The notes below the pieces were generated by a model, which saw only the letters and a list, made by a program, of their open reading frames with translations, was not told the origin of the DNA and searched no databases. From contig NZ_CP095071.1 of assembly GCF_022919575.1 (NCBI RefSeq), forward strand, positions 62,001-126,000: a stretch of DNA of 64,000 bases, written 5' to 3'. The DNA is from Gracilibacillus salinarum. Its GTDB lineage: Bacteria; Bacillota; Bacilli; Bacillales; Amphibacillaceae. Shown one piece after another: positions 8,582 to 16,664 of the stretch. The first letter of the stretch is position 1; every line of letters starts with the position of its first letter. Made by a program: the position numbers and the translations under genes.

Positions 8582-8748
8582 TATAATACGGATTATGTAG
8601 AGTAGAACTGTCAGATATTGCAGTAATTTTAATAGATTATATTGACTTTGCAAAGCTCCTAAAAATTATCCCGCCGGACGCGGGGCGGTGTCTAAGCAGA
8701 CGAAATATTGCAAAATTACCACAAAACTGCTACATAATCCGTATTATA
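8582..8748. repeat. MITE-like miniature element with perfect 19-base inverted repeats
   Basis: TATAATACGGATTATGTAG at 8582-8600 is exactly repeated in inverse at 8730-8748. The interior keeps traces of hairpin material (AAAGCTCC, CCGGACGCGGGGCGG) from the large element. The repeat differs from the large family's by one base (ACGG for ATGG), and both ends carry that change. Confidence 0.82.
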
Positions 8749-8837
8749 GGCAACTTTATTATATTCTTATTCTTTAAGTTGAATTGTTAATTTGGACTAA
8801 ATATGAAATGAAGTCTTGCTTTTTTCAAAATATGTCA

Positions 8838-8871
8838 TATAATTAAACTGTACTAAATATACTAATACAGT
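8838..8871 (+). promoter_or_regulatory. Promoter -10 and YtrA-type operator
   Basis: TATAAT lies at 8838-8843. Just downstream ACTGTA (8847-8852) and TACAGT (8866-8871) form an inverted repeat with a 13-base spacer. From memory, B. subtilis YtrA binds AGTGTA-13-TACACT, the same spacing and nearly the same half sites. Two further TACAG copies follow before the gntR start. The position fits autorepression. Confidence 0.65.
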
Positions 8872-8915
8872 TAATACAGATCATACAGTGTAATACAGTA
8901 GAAAGGGAGGGTGCC

Positions 8916-9320
8916 ATGTTTGAACTGGATTTGCGCAGCCGAATGCCAATATACGAACAATTGGTAGATAAATTAAAACAACTGATTATCAATGATATTT
9001 TGAAACAAGATGAGAAACTGCCTTCAGTCCGCATGCTTGCTCAGCAGTTGTCGATTAATCCTAACACGATTCAAAAAGCATACCGTGAACTCGAGACACA
9101 AGGCTTTATCTATTCTGTAAAAGGGAAGGGGAGTTTCGTGAATCATATGATGATGACAGACAATACTGCTGAAGTGAAGCAAGTAAAAGACCAATTAAGG
9201 AAACAAATTGCGGAAGCGCTATTTTTAGGGATATCCATTTCAGAAATAGATCAATTGATCAAAGAAGTCGATCAGACGATGCGGGGGGATATAAATGATT
9301 CAAGTTCAGAACGTGATTAA
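8916..9320 (+). CDS. GntR-family repressor, YtrA subfamily
   Basis: The 134-residue protein has an N-terminal winged helix (PIYEQLVDKLKQLI at about 11-24, PSVRMLAQQLSINPNTIQKAYRELE at 42-66 spanning the recognition helix, GKGSFV on the wing) and only a short helical C-terminal part, as in YtrA. There is no ligand-binding FadR or UTRA domain. It overlaps the ABC ATPase gene by 26 bases and has a matching inverted repeat in its promoter. It probably represses this operon until an envelope or antibiotic signal appears; that signal is inferred only from the family. Confidence 0.88.
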   Translation: MFELDLRSRMPIYEQLVDKLKQLIINDILKQDEKLPSVRMLAQQLSINPNTIQKAYRELETQGFIYSVKGKGSFVNHMMMTDNTAEVKQVKDQLRKQIAEALFLGISISEIDQLIKEVDQTMRGDINDSSSERD

Positions 9321-10194
9321 AAAGTTCGAAAAGGACAAGGTCGTTGATAACGTAAGTCTTCAAATTGCAAAAGGTTCTGTTTATGGATTACTTGGTTCAA
9401 ATGGGGCTGGCAAAACGACACTGCTTAAGATTATTGCAGGAATCATGAAACAACAGGAAGGTGCTATTCATATAGAAAGAAAAACTGTGTTTGAAAATAT
9501 TGAGCTGAAGGACCGAATTATTTTTCTTCCCGATTCGTTATATTTCTTTTCACATTATACGGTGAACCAAATGGCGAGTTTTTATCAAAATTTGTATTCA
9601 AGCTGGAACCAGCAACGATTTGAACAGCTTCAGCAAGTACTGGAACTCGATCCTAAACAAAAAATTCAGCGTTTTTCCAAAGGGATGCAACGTCAGGTTG
9701 CTTTCTGGCTAGCGCTATGTGCCATGCCTGATTATTTGATTTTAGATGAACCATTTGATGGACTGGATCCAGTTATTCGCAGAAAAATCAAATCATGGAT
9801 TATTCAGGATGTCGCAGAGCGAGAGATGACAGTGCTGGTTTCTTCACATAACTTAAAAGAAGTGGAAGATATCTGTGATGAAGTAGGTATCTTACATAAG
9901 GGCGCTTTATTATTGCAAAAGGGTTTGGACGATTTAAAAGCAGATATTCACAAGGTGCAAATAGCTTTTAAGCAGGAAGTGGATAAGGAATTGTTTGCAA
10001 ACATGGATATACTCTATCAGGAAAAACGCGGAAGTGTCTATGTATTTATTATTAAAGGCGAATATCAGTATGTAGAAAATCAAATTAGCAGTATGTCTCC
10101 AGTCATCTTCGATATGTTGACGTTAACTCTCGAGGAAATATTTATTTATGAAATGGAGGGGGCAGGTTATGCTATCGAAAACATCATACTTTAA
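9295..10194 (+). CDS. ABC transporter ATP-binding protein (YtrB-like)
   Basis: The 299-residue ATPase has Walker A GSNGAGKTT at 34-42, signature FSKGMQRQ near 124-131, Walker B LILDEP near 146-151 and the switch His in SSHNLKE. SKG replaces the usual SGG in the signature, as is common for ABC-2-type exporters. The C-terminal third is a family-specific extension. The start overlaps gntR and the end overlaps the permease gene by 26 bases, so the three are one translationally coupled unit. Confidence 0.9.
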   Translation: MIQVQNVIKKFEKDKVVDNVSLQIAKGSVYGLLGSNGAGKTTLLKIIAGIMKQQEGAIHIERKTVFENIELKDRIIFLPDSLYFFSHYTVNQMASFYQNLYSSWNQQRFEQLQQVLELDPKQKIQRFSKGMQRQVAFWLALCAMPDYLILDEPFDGLDPVIRRKIKSWIIQDVAEREMTVLVSSHNLKEVEDICDEVGILHKGALLLQKGLDDLKADIHKVQIAFKQEVDKELFANMDILYQEKRGSVYVFIIKGEYQYVENQISSMSPVIFDMLTLTLEEIFIYEMEGAGYAIENIIL

Positions 10195-11878
10195 AAAAGA
10201 AATTTGGAAGCAAGGCTTTCGTTCTACAGGATGGATTGGTCTTGCCTACTTTGTCATATTGCTTTTATTAATACCGTTAAGAATATTGATGGAGAAATCA
10301 AATGAAGACAGTGAAATGATTGGCTATTATCAAAATAATGCACAAGATTTATTTTTCATTAATGGAGAGATACAGCTTGTCCTGTTAGTTACTGTACCAG
10401 TAATTGCCGGCATCTTTGCATGCAGATATTTACAAGTAAAAGGTTCTGCAGACTTTATGCATAGTCTTCCTATTAAACGTTCCAGCTTATTCATTCATCA
10501 GTATCTTATTGGTATTACTAACGTTTTGTTGCCATTATTATTGATTGCATGTCTAATGTGGATCCTTCATGGTATGGTCGATGTTAATTACATGTATCAG
10601 CCAATAGATATCGCTAGCTGGCTGTATTATACAATAATGTGTAATTTATTTTTCTATTCTTTTAGTTATTTAATCGGTATGTTAACGGGCATTTCTGTTG
10701 TGCAAGGCGGTTTAACTTATATCTTTTTATTGTTTCCTTACGGCATTTCGATGCTTATCTTGTACAATCTCGACATGTTGCTTTTTGGCTTCAGTGAGCA
10801 AAATGCAAATTTGCTAGGATTATTTGTATTATTTTCGCCATTCTATTGGGTCATTCAATTGACGATGAATTATGCAGAAGGTATTGTAACCTGGTATTAC
10901 TGGCCACTATCCGTTATATGTATAGGACTATCATTTATGTTGTATCGATACCGACAAACCGAATCGGCCAGTCAAACATTGGCGTTTTCCATTATTAAGC
11001 CGATTTTTAAATTTGGTGTAACCATCTGTTTTATGCTGCTTGGCGGTGTATATTTCGGGATGAATCAGCAACACACAATAGAGTGGAGTATATTTGGCTA
11101 CATTTTAGGGGCATTACTCGGTTATTTTTTGGCAGAGATGCTGATTCAGAAATCGTGGCGTGTCTTTAACAAGTGGAGAGGACTCGCAATTTATTCGGGG
11201 ATTTCGATGATCGTACTGCTCTCCATAGTGTTAGACTGGTATGGATATGAGACTAAAATTCCGGAGCAAGAAGATATTGAAGGGATTTACTTCTCCAGTG
11301 GTTATGAGGGCTTTACTTACTTTGAAGGTGACCGTGTAAAACAGCCAAATATAATGGATGAAGCGTTAAAATCGCAAGTAATTTCACTTCACGAAAAAAT
11401 CATTTCAGATCAAATTGGTATTAATGAACAAAATATTCATTTTACTAATGATACAGTCACAACCCAAATTACTTATTATTTAACGAATGGAAACGAAATA
11501 ACAAGAGAGTATATCATTCCCGATCGTACTGAACTGGACCCATTTATCATTCCTATCTTAAAATCAGATGCATACAAACAAGCTAACTTTTCATGGCTGT
11601 ACGAAGAAGATAAAGTCTTTAAAGAAATATCTGTTCACGGAATAGAGGGGAGTGAGGTAGTAAAGGATCAGGAAACCATTCGCAAAATTGTAGAAGCATT
11701 GAGAACAGACTATTTGAATGCTTCGTATAAGGAAATTTTAGAAAGCTATAGATACGATTCAAGAACGATACAATTTGATGATGGAACAGATAGCTATTAT
11801 TACATGCCTGTACATGAAGCATATGACGAGACAATGCAAGTCTTGAAAGAAGAGAACCTGGCGAGATGGTTTAATTAA
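10169..11878 (+). CDS. ABC-2-type permease with large C-terminal domain
   Basis: The start is ATG at 10169 after GGAGGGGGCAGG; an upstream in-frame ATG at 10148 lies before that site and is less likely. The 569 residues begin with a hydrophobic segment (about residues 20-40), then several transmembrane helices up to roughly residue 360. A hydrophilic region of about 200 residues follows, probably outside the cell, rich in acidic and aromatic residues. It is the partner of the preceding ATPase. The substrate is unknown; YtrBCD-like systems are tied to cell-wall stress. Confidence 0.83.
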   Translation: MLSKTSYFKKEIWKQGFRSTGWIGLAYFVILLLLIPLRILMEKSNEDSEMIGYYQNNAQDLFFINGEIQLVLLVTVPVIAGIFACRYLQVKGSADFMHSLPIKRSSLFIHQYLIGITNVLLPLLLIACLMWILHGMVDVNYMYQPIDIASWLYYTIMCNLFFYSFSYLIGMLTGISVVQGGLTYIFLLFPYGISMLILYNLDMLLFGFSEQNANLLGLFVLFSPFYWVIQLTMNYAEGIVTWYYWPLSVICIGLSFMLYRYRQTESASQTLAFSIIKPIFKFGVTICFMLLGGVYFGMNQQHTIEWSIFGYILGALLGYFLAEMLIQKSWRVFNKWRGLAIYSGISMIVLLSIVLDWYGYETKIPEQEDIEGIYFSSGYEGFTYFEGDRVKQPNIMDEALKSQVISLHEKIISDQIGINEQNIHFTNDTVTTQITYYLTNGNEITREYIIPDRTELDPFIIPILKSDAYKQANFSWLYEEDKVFKEISVHGIEGSEVVKDQETIRKIVEALRTDYLNASYKEILESYRYDSRTIQFDDGTDSYYYMPVHEAYDETMQVLKEENLARWFN

Positions 11879-11920
11879 AAATAAGTATGGTAGAGAACCA
11901 CCAGTAGGGAGGGTAGGTTA

Positions 11921-12457
11921 ATGGATAACAATGAGATATTTAATGAGCTTGTTAATCAATTTCATTCGATGATGTATTATACAGCATTAAAAATTGTGAA
12001 GGACACTCAAATGGCAGAAGATGCAGTGCAGGAGTCGTGGATAAAGGTTTTTAAGCATCAGTTGAAATTAGAACGAATCGAGACGTTAGGGTCGTGGCTT
12101 CGGACGATTACATCCCGCAGTGCGATCGATCTTCTACGTAAGGAAAAACGAAGAAAGGAATCACTCCTAACAGATGAAGCCAATTCTTTAGAACACCTGG
12201 AACGATGCTCAGTTAAAGCGGTAGATGATGAACTTGACTGGAAATTCACCTTCGAATACCTGGAACAGCTTGTCCATAATAAAAAATTACTGCCCGTTTT
12301 TCGGATGAAGTACCAAATGAATCTAGACGATGAACAAATCGCAAAACAGCTTAATATCAGTCACTCTGCGGTTAAAATGGGAGTGTTCAGGACGAGAAAT
12401 CTAATAAAAAATTCATATCATGTTCAGACAGAGAGTACTTTAAAATCAGGAGCATAA
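11921..12457 (+). CDS. ECF-type RNA polymerase sigma factor
   Basis: The 178 residues show region 2 (ALKIVKDTQMAEDAVQESWIKVF at about 23-45) and region 4 (LDDEQIAKQLNISHSAVKMGVFRTR at about 132-156). No anti-sigma gene follows; the next gene encodes a small membrane protein without a recognisable anti-sigma motif. It lies 42 bases after the ABC permease and may be in the same operon. The ATG follows GGGAGGG. Confidence 0.85.
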   Translation: MDNNEIFNELVNQFHSMMYYTALKIVKDTQMAEDAVQESWIKVFKHQLKLERIETLGSWLRTITSRSAIDLLRKEKRRKESLLTDEANSLEHLERCSVKAVDDELDWKFTFEYLEQLVHNKKLLPVFRMKYQMNLDDEQIAKQLNISHSAVKMGVFRTRNLIKNSYHVQTESTLKSGA

Positions 12458-12529
12458 ATGTTTCTGGTTTTTTCTTTTTGTAAAAAGGTTTATAATGGAA
12501 GTAGTAATGATCGTTAAAGGATGAAGAAG

Positions 12530-12787
12530 ATGAGTTTTGTTATATATGTTGTGCTGCCATGGATATTTTTATGCCTGTTTGTAATCGGTGTCTTCTACAG
12601 TCTGTGGAAGAAACTCCCATACTGGTGGGGGTTCCTTAGTTGTGCAGGAGGAGTTGCTATCTACCTGGTAGGGAATGAAGTAGTTGGCGGCTATAATGGT
12701 ATGAGCTTAAGCTTAATTGGTGCTTTACCATTTACTATCGGTTTGTTTATTTTATTCTTTCTTTTTGTCGGTAGTAAGTTCCAGTAA
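12530..12787 (+). CDS. Small integral membrane protein, unknown function
   Basis: I do not recognise the family. The 85 residues form about three hydrophobic helices: residues 2-22, a middle one through the GGVAIYL segment, and a C-terminal one with ILFFLF. The ATG at 12530 is preferred over 12521 because AAAGG ends at 12520, giving a normal nine-base spacing. It follows the ECF sigma gene by 72 bases and could be its product's partner, but only position suggests this. Confidence 0.55.
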   Translation: MSFVIYVVLPWIFLCLFVIGVFYSLWKKLPYWWGFLSCAGGVAIYLVGNEVVGGYNGMSLSLIGALPFTIGLFILFFLFVGSKFQ

Positions 12788-12861
12788 AGGTTGAAATATT
12801 CACGGGTATTACCTCACGATTCGTACAAAATAGAAAGGTACCATCGAATGGAGGGGTCCCA

Positions 12862-12960
12862 ATGAAAATGACTGGAAACAGAATGCTTCCCATGCTAGCT
12901 TCAATCGGCATCGGTGCGTATGCCTATTATCAAATGAAAAAAAATAAAACTATGTCATAA
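12862..12960 (+). CDS. 32-residue membrane-anchored small protein (DUF3918/YrzQ-like)
   Basis: The ATG follows GGAGGGGTCCCA. The product MKMTGNRMLPMLASIGIGAYAYYQ... has one hydrophobic stretch with GIGAYAY and a basic tail. That fits the DUF3918 group of short Bacillaceae proteins, whose function is unknown. A strong ribosome site and a terminator right after the stop support a real gene. Confidence 0.7.
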   Translation: MKMTGNRMLPMLASIGIGAYAYYQMKKNKTMS

Positions 12961-12963
12961 GAA

Positions 12964-13000
12964 TGGAAAACCTGGTAGGAAAGTTGCCAGGTTTTCTTTC
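12964..13000 (+). terminator. Intrinsic terminator
   Basis: GGAAAACCTGG pairs with CCAGGTTTTC, followed by TTTC and ATTTTTG. Confidence 0.85.
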
Positions 13001-13062
13001 ATTTTTGTTATTTGCTATAATGAAGAAGAGCAAATATTCAAAAAGAAAGGAATGATACATGT

Positions 13063-14103
13063 ATGGCGCAATACATAGGTTATATCGGTTCTTATACAAA
13101 AAAAGACAGTGAAGGCGTATATCGTTTCACATTAGATACGGATCAGAAGAAATTGATTGATGTTGTCCCAGCTGCATCACTGGATAATCCTACATACTTA
13201 ACGGTCAGTCAAGACAATCAATATGTTTATGCAGTATCAAAAGAGGGAGATCAAGGTGGGGTAACAGCCTATAAAATCACGGATGACAAAGGAACACTTC
13301 AACCATTAAACAGTCAGGCAACGCCTGGTTCAGCACCTTGTCATGTCAGCGTAGACAGTGAGAATAAGCTGGTCGTAGCTGCAAATTATCATACAAAGCT
13401 AGCAGAAGCTTTTCAAACCAATAAAGATGGTTCTCTTCAGAAACCTGCAGCTGTGGAACATGCAGGAGAAGGACCGCATGAAAGACAGGAAAAACCTCAT
13501 TTACATTATGCTGGTTATACACCTGATGAGAAATATGTGGTTGTGGTTGATTTAGGAACAGATTCGATAACAACTTACCAGCCTGTTGATGGAGAACTAA
13601 AAAAAGTGCAAGAATTAAAAACAAAAGCAGGAAGTGGTCCTCGTCATATTGCCTTTCATCCTAATGGTAACTATGCGTACGTTATGACAGAACTAAGTAA
13701 TGAAGTAATTGTATTATCTTATGATGAGCAAGCGGGATCGTTTGAAGAGATACAATATATCTCTACATTACCTGATGACTTTACCGAAAACAGCCAGGGG
13801 AGTGCTGTGTACCTATCTTCAGATGGCAAATTTGTTTATGTGGGCAACAGAGGCCATAACTCGATCACGGTCTTCCAAGTAAAAGATGATTATACGGTAG
13901 GATTAGTGGAATGGACGAATACGGAAGGGGACTGGCCGCGTGATTTTGTCCTCGATCCTTCTGAGCAATTCATTGTAGCATCCAATCAGGAATCAGGTAC
14001 ACTGGTCTTATTCGAAAGAGATAGGGAGAAGGGTACATTATCTCTAGTCCAAAAAGATGTAAAAGCGCCAGAAGCAGTTTGTCTGAAGTTTTTACACCAG
14101 TAA
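13063..14103 (+). CDS. pgl: 6-phosphogluconolactonase-type beta-propeller (lactonase family, YkgB-like)
   Basis: The 346 residues show the repeated blades of the seven-bladed lactonase propeller, with recurrent motifs such as NPTYLTVSQDNQYVYAV, GPRHIAFHPNGNYAYV and GDWPRDFVLDPSEQFIVASNQ. Members hydrolyse 6-phosphogluconolactone in the pentose phosphate pathway; B. subtilis YkgB has that activity. No signal peptide, so cytoplasmic. It is a single-gene unit ending in its own terminator. Confidence 0.85.
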   Translation: MAQYIGYIGSYTKKDSEGVYRFTLDTDQKKLIDVVPAASLDNPTYLTVSQDNQYVYAVSKEGDQGGVTAYKITDDKGTLQPLNSQATPGSAPCHVSVDSENKLVVAANYHTKLAEAFQTNKDGSLQKPAAVEHAGEGPHERQEKPHLHYAGYTPDEKYVVVVDLGTDSITTYQPVDGELKKVQELKTKAGSGPRHIAFHPNGNYAYVMTELSNEVIVLSYDEQAGSFEEIQYISTLPDDFTENSQGSAVYLSSDGKFVYVGNRGHNSITVFQVKDDYTVGLVEWTNTEGDWPRDFVLDPSEQFIVASNQESGTLVLFERDREKGTLSLVQKDVKAPEAVCLKFLHQ

Positions 14104-14108
14104 ATAAT

Positions 14109-14140
14109 AACCCGGATAGTATAGCAACTATCCGGGTTTT
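14109..14140 (+). terminator. Intrinsic terminator of the lactonase gene
   Basis: AACCCGGATAGT pairs with ACTATCCGGGTT, then TTA. Confidence 0.9.
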
Positions 14141-14144
14141 ATCA

Positions 14145-14200
14145 GTCAAAAAAGTATATAAGTGTAACCACAAGGACCGGGCGGATTAATGCCCGGTTTG
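14145..14200 (+). repeat. Collapsed copy of the intergenic element (L start joined to R end)
   Basis: AAAAAAGTATATAAGTGTAA (start of flank L) is joined directly to AGGACCGGGCGGATTAATGCCCGGTTT (end of flank R). The inverted repeats and both hairpins are absent, which is what a deletion of the whole core would leave. Confidence 0.72.
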
Positions 14201-14208
14201 CTTCTTCC

Positions 14209-14385
14209 TTATTTTAACGTTCGATTATTCAAATCAACATCAAGTAAATCTTGATTTTCTTTCGATTCATAGCGTGAGATAAAGCCATCACCATGACAAA
14301 TGGAACACGTATAACGCCATTCTTCATCATCCATTAATAGTCCCGTTCCGTCGCATGCTTTGCATTTCATATGTTGTGAACCCAT
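14209..14385 (-). CDS. Small zinc-finger protein downstream of aconitase
   Basis: The 58 residues start MGSQHMKCKACDGTG and carry two Cys-x2-Cys pairs (Cys8/Cys11 and Cys27/Cys30) followed by DGTG and HGDG. This resembles a minimal DnaJ-type CxxCxGxG finger. The gene begins 20 bases after the aconitase stop with AGGAAGTAC before its ATG, so the two are probably co-transcribed. Function unknown; iron-sulfur or metal handling for aconitase is a speculation based only on position. Confidence 0.72.
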   Translation of the reverse strand: MGSQHMKCKACDGTGLLMDDEEWRYTCSICHGDGFISRYESKENQDLLDVDLNNRTLK

Positions 14386-14405
14386 CGTTGTACTTCCTTT
14401 CTGTA

Positions 14406-16343
14406 TTAGTTTTGTTTTTGTTTAATCCAATTGATAATACCACCTTGAAGAATAATATCGATATGACGTTTCGTTAAGTCATGGCGGACTTCGATCGGCT
14501 GATCTTTACCTTTTACATGAATCGTGAATGTGTTGTTCGTTTGAATCGTTTCATGAATGTTTCGGAACTCCAGGATGTCATTTTCTGAAATCAGGTCGAA
14601 GTCTGATTCATCTACAAAAGTTAACGGGAGTATACCGAAGTTGATCAGGTTTTGCAGATGTATTCTGGCAAAATCTTTTACCAATACGACTTTTAACCCT
14701 AAATAACGAGGTGCTAATGCAGCATGTTCCCTGCTGGACCCCTGTCCATAATTGACACCGGCAGTGATCATATGTCCACCATTATCACGCTTTTTCATGG
14801 CAAGCTCATAATAATTTTCGTCGACGATTTCGAAGGCAAAAGTACTGATTCTCTGGATGTTACTGCGATAAGGTAATACTCTGGATCCACCTGCGAGAAT
14901 TTCATCAGTGGAGATATTGTCACTCATTTTTAACAAGATAGGTAGGTCGAAATTATCTTTGATTGGTTCAAAGTCTGGAATGGATGTAATATTTGGACCT
15001 TTTTCCAGTTCGACCTTATCATCCGGTCTTGCAGGTGCTTCCAGCATGCCTTCTGTTGCGAACTTTTTCGGCTCTTTAATAGCAGGATAATCCATTTCTA
15101 ACGTTCTTGGATCAGTAATTTTTCCGTGTAGAGCTGACGCCGCAGCTGTTTCCGGGCTACAAAGGAAGACACTGTCCTCTTTGGTACCAGAACGTCCCGG
15201 GAAATTACGTGGTGTTGTCCGCAAACTATTTCTGCCTGTTGCAGGTGCTTGTCCCATTCCGATACAGCCATTACAACCTGCCTGATGCATTCTTGCCCCT
15301 GCTGATAAGAGATTTGCAATGTGTCCATTTTCAACCAACTGTTCTAACAATTGTCGAGAAGTTGGATTAATGTCGAGAGAGGTCCCAGGAGCAATTTGTT
15401 TTCCTTTAACAATTTCACTGGCAATTGCAAAATCTCGGTATCCTGGGTTGGCAGATGAACCAATATAAGACTGGTAAATGGTTTCACCAGCTACTTCTGA
15501 TACGGGCACAACATTCCCAGGACTGGAAGGTGTAGCGATTAATGGTTCTAACTTTGATAAATCAATATGCTCGTCTATATCATATTTTGCATTTCTATCT
15601 GCTTTTAATTCCACCCAGTCATCTTCACGACCTTGTTGTTTTAAGAATTTTTTAATTTCCTTGTCAGAAGGGAAGACAGTGGCAGTTGCACCTAACTCAG
15701 CTCCCATGTTTGCAATAACATGCCGGTCCATTGCTGTAAGTTTTTTTACACCAGGTCCATAATATTCAATGATCTTACCAACACCACCTTTAACGTCATA
15801 GCGGCGTAACAATTCAAGAATGACATCTTTAGCGCTTACCCAATCTGGGACTTTTCCAGTTAGCTTAACGCCCATGATCTCAGGCATTTTTACATAATAT
15901 GGTTCACCAGCCATTGCCATTGCAACGTCAATTCCGCCAGCACCGATGGCCAGCATACCCATACAACCGTTCGCACAAGTATGACTGTCAGATCCTAATA
16001 AGGTTTTACCCGGCTTTGCTAATTGCTGCATATGGACAGGGTGACTGACGCCATTTCCAGGTCTGCTATAGTAGATTCCAAATTTTCTGGCAGCACTTCG
16101 TAAGAATAAGTGATCATCAGCATTCCGGAAGTCTTCTTGAATTAAATTATGATCTACGTATTGAGCAGAAGCCTCGGTTTTTACGCGATCAATGCCCATT
16201 GCCTCTAGTTCCAACATGACCATGGTACCCGTAGCATCTTGTGTTAACGTTTGATCAATTTTTAACCCAATTTCTTCTCCAACTTGCATATTACCGGAGA
16301 CAAGATGCTGTTCAATTAATTTTTGAGCGACATTCTGTTTCAC
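14406..16343 (-). CDS. acn: Aconitate hydratase, short Aquifex-type
   Basis: It interconverts citrate and isocitrate through a 4Fe-4S cluster. At 645 residues it is far shorter than the roughly 900-residue AcnA/CitB usual in Bacillus and fits the Aquifex/clostridial-type putative aconitases. Visible motifs are LLGSDSHTCANGCMGML, GCNGCIGMGQAP with two cluster cysteines, RNFPGRSGT, and the swivel-domain GVNYGQGSSREHAAL. The start is GTG after GAGGAGGAAATCAAT. A homoaconitase or dehydratase relative is possible, but aconitase is the simplest reading. Confidence 0.85.
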   Translation of the reverse strand: MKQNVAQKLIEQHLVSGNMQVGEEIGLKIDQTLTQDATGTMVMLELEAMGIDRVKTEASAQYVDHNLIQEDFRNADDHLFLRSAARKFGIYYSRPGNGVSHPVHMQQLAKPGKTLLGSDSHTCANGCMGMLAIGAGGIDVAMAMAGEPYYVKMPEIMGVKLTGKVPDWVSAKDVILELLRRYDVKGGVGKIIEYYGPGVKKLTAMDRHVIANMGAELGATATVFPSDKEIKKFLKQQGREDDWVELKADRNAKYDIDEHIDLSKLEPLIATPSSPGNVVPVSEVAGETIYQSYIGSSANPGYRDFAIASEIVKGKQIAPGTSLDINPTSRQLLEQLVENGHIANLLSAGARMHQAGCNGCIGMGQAPATGRNSLRTTPRNFPGRSGTKEDSVFLCSPETAAASALHGKITDPRTLEMDYPAIKEPKKFATEGMLEAPARPDDKVELEKGPNITSIPDFEPIKDNFDLPILLKMSDNISTDEILAGGSRVLPYRSNIQRISTFAFEIVDENYYELAMKKRDNGGHMITAGVNYGQGSSREHAALAPRYLGLKVVLVKDFARIHLQNLINFGILPLTFVDESDFDLISENDILEFRNIHETIQTNNTFTIHVKGKDQPIEVRHDLTKRHIDIILQGGIINWIKQKQN

Positions 16344-16625
16344 ATTGATTTCCTCCTCTATAACATTCCGCTAAATGAAACTTTGTCTATAATGTAATAT
16401 TTCACAAAAATTAATTAATAAACGTTTTAATTTGATTGGGAAGGAGATATCAATCGGCTTCAGTTACCTTAAACTTCGGAGTGGGGGGAGTTATCAAGCA
16501 TAGTTATGTTTAACAATATGGGTCTGGAAAAGAAGCCGCCAAGTCAGACGCCGTTTATACGAACTCCACTTCATATTCAATATAATCACTGCTGTGGGCT
16601 GCACTTATATACTCTCCTGACTGAC
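16344..16625. other. Gap between acn and htpG with a fragment of flank L
   Basis: No gene is supported. At about 16565-16625 the sequence GAACTCCACTTCATATTCAA...ATCACTGCTG...GCACTTATATAC matches flank L of the intergenic element in reverse, without inverted repeat or core. The remainder holds the acn upstream region, in which I see no clear promoter. Confidence 0.55.
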
Positions 16626-16661
16626 AAAAAAACAGGAGGCACTGTATGCCTCCTGTTTTCA
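16626..16661 (-). terminator. Intrinsic terminator of htpG
   Basis: Read leftward, AAAACAGGAGGCA pairs with TGCCTCCTGTTTT, followed by a T run. Confidence 0.9.
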
Positions 16662-16664
16662 CTG

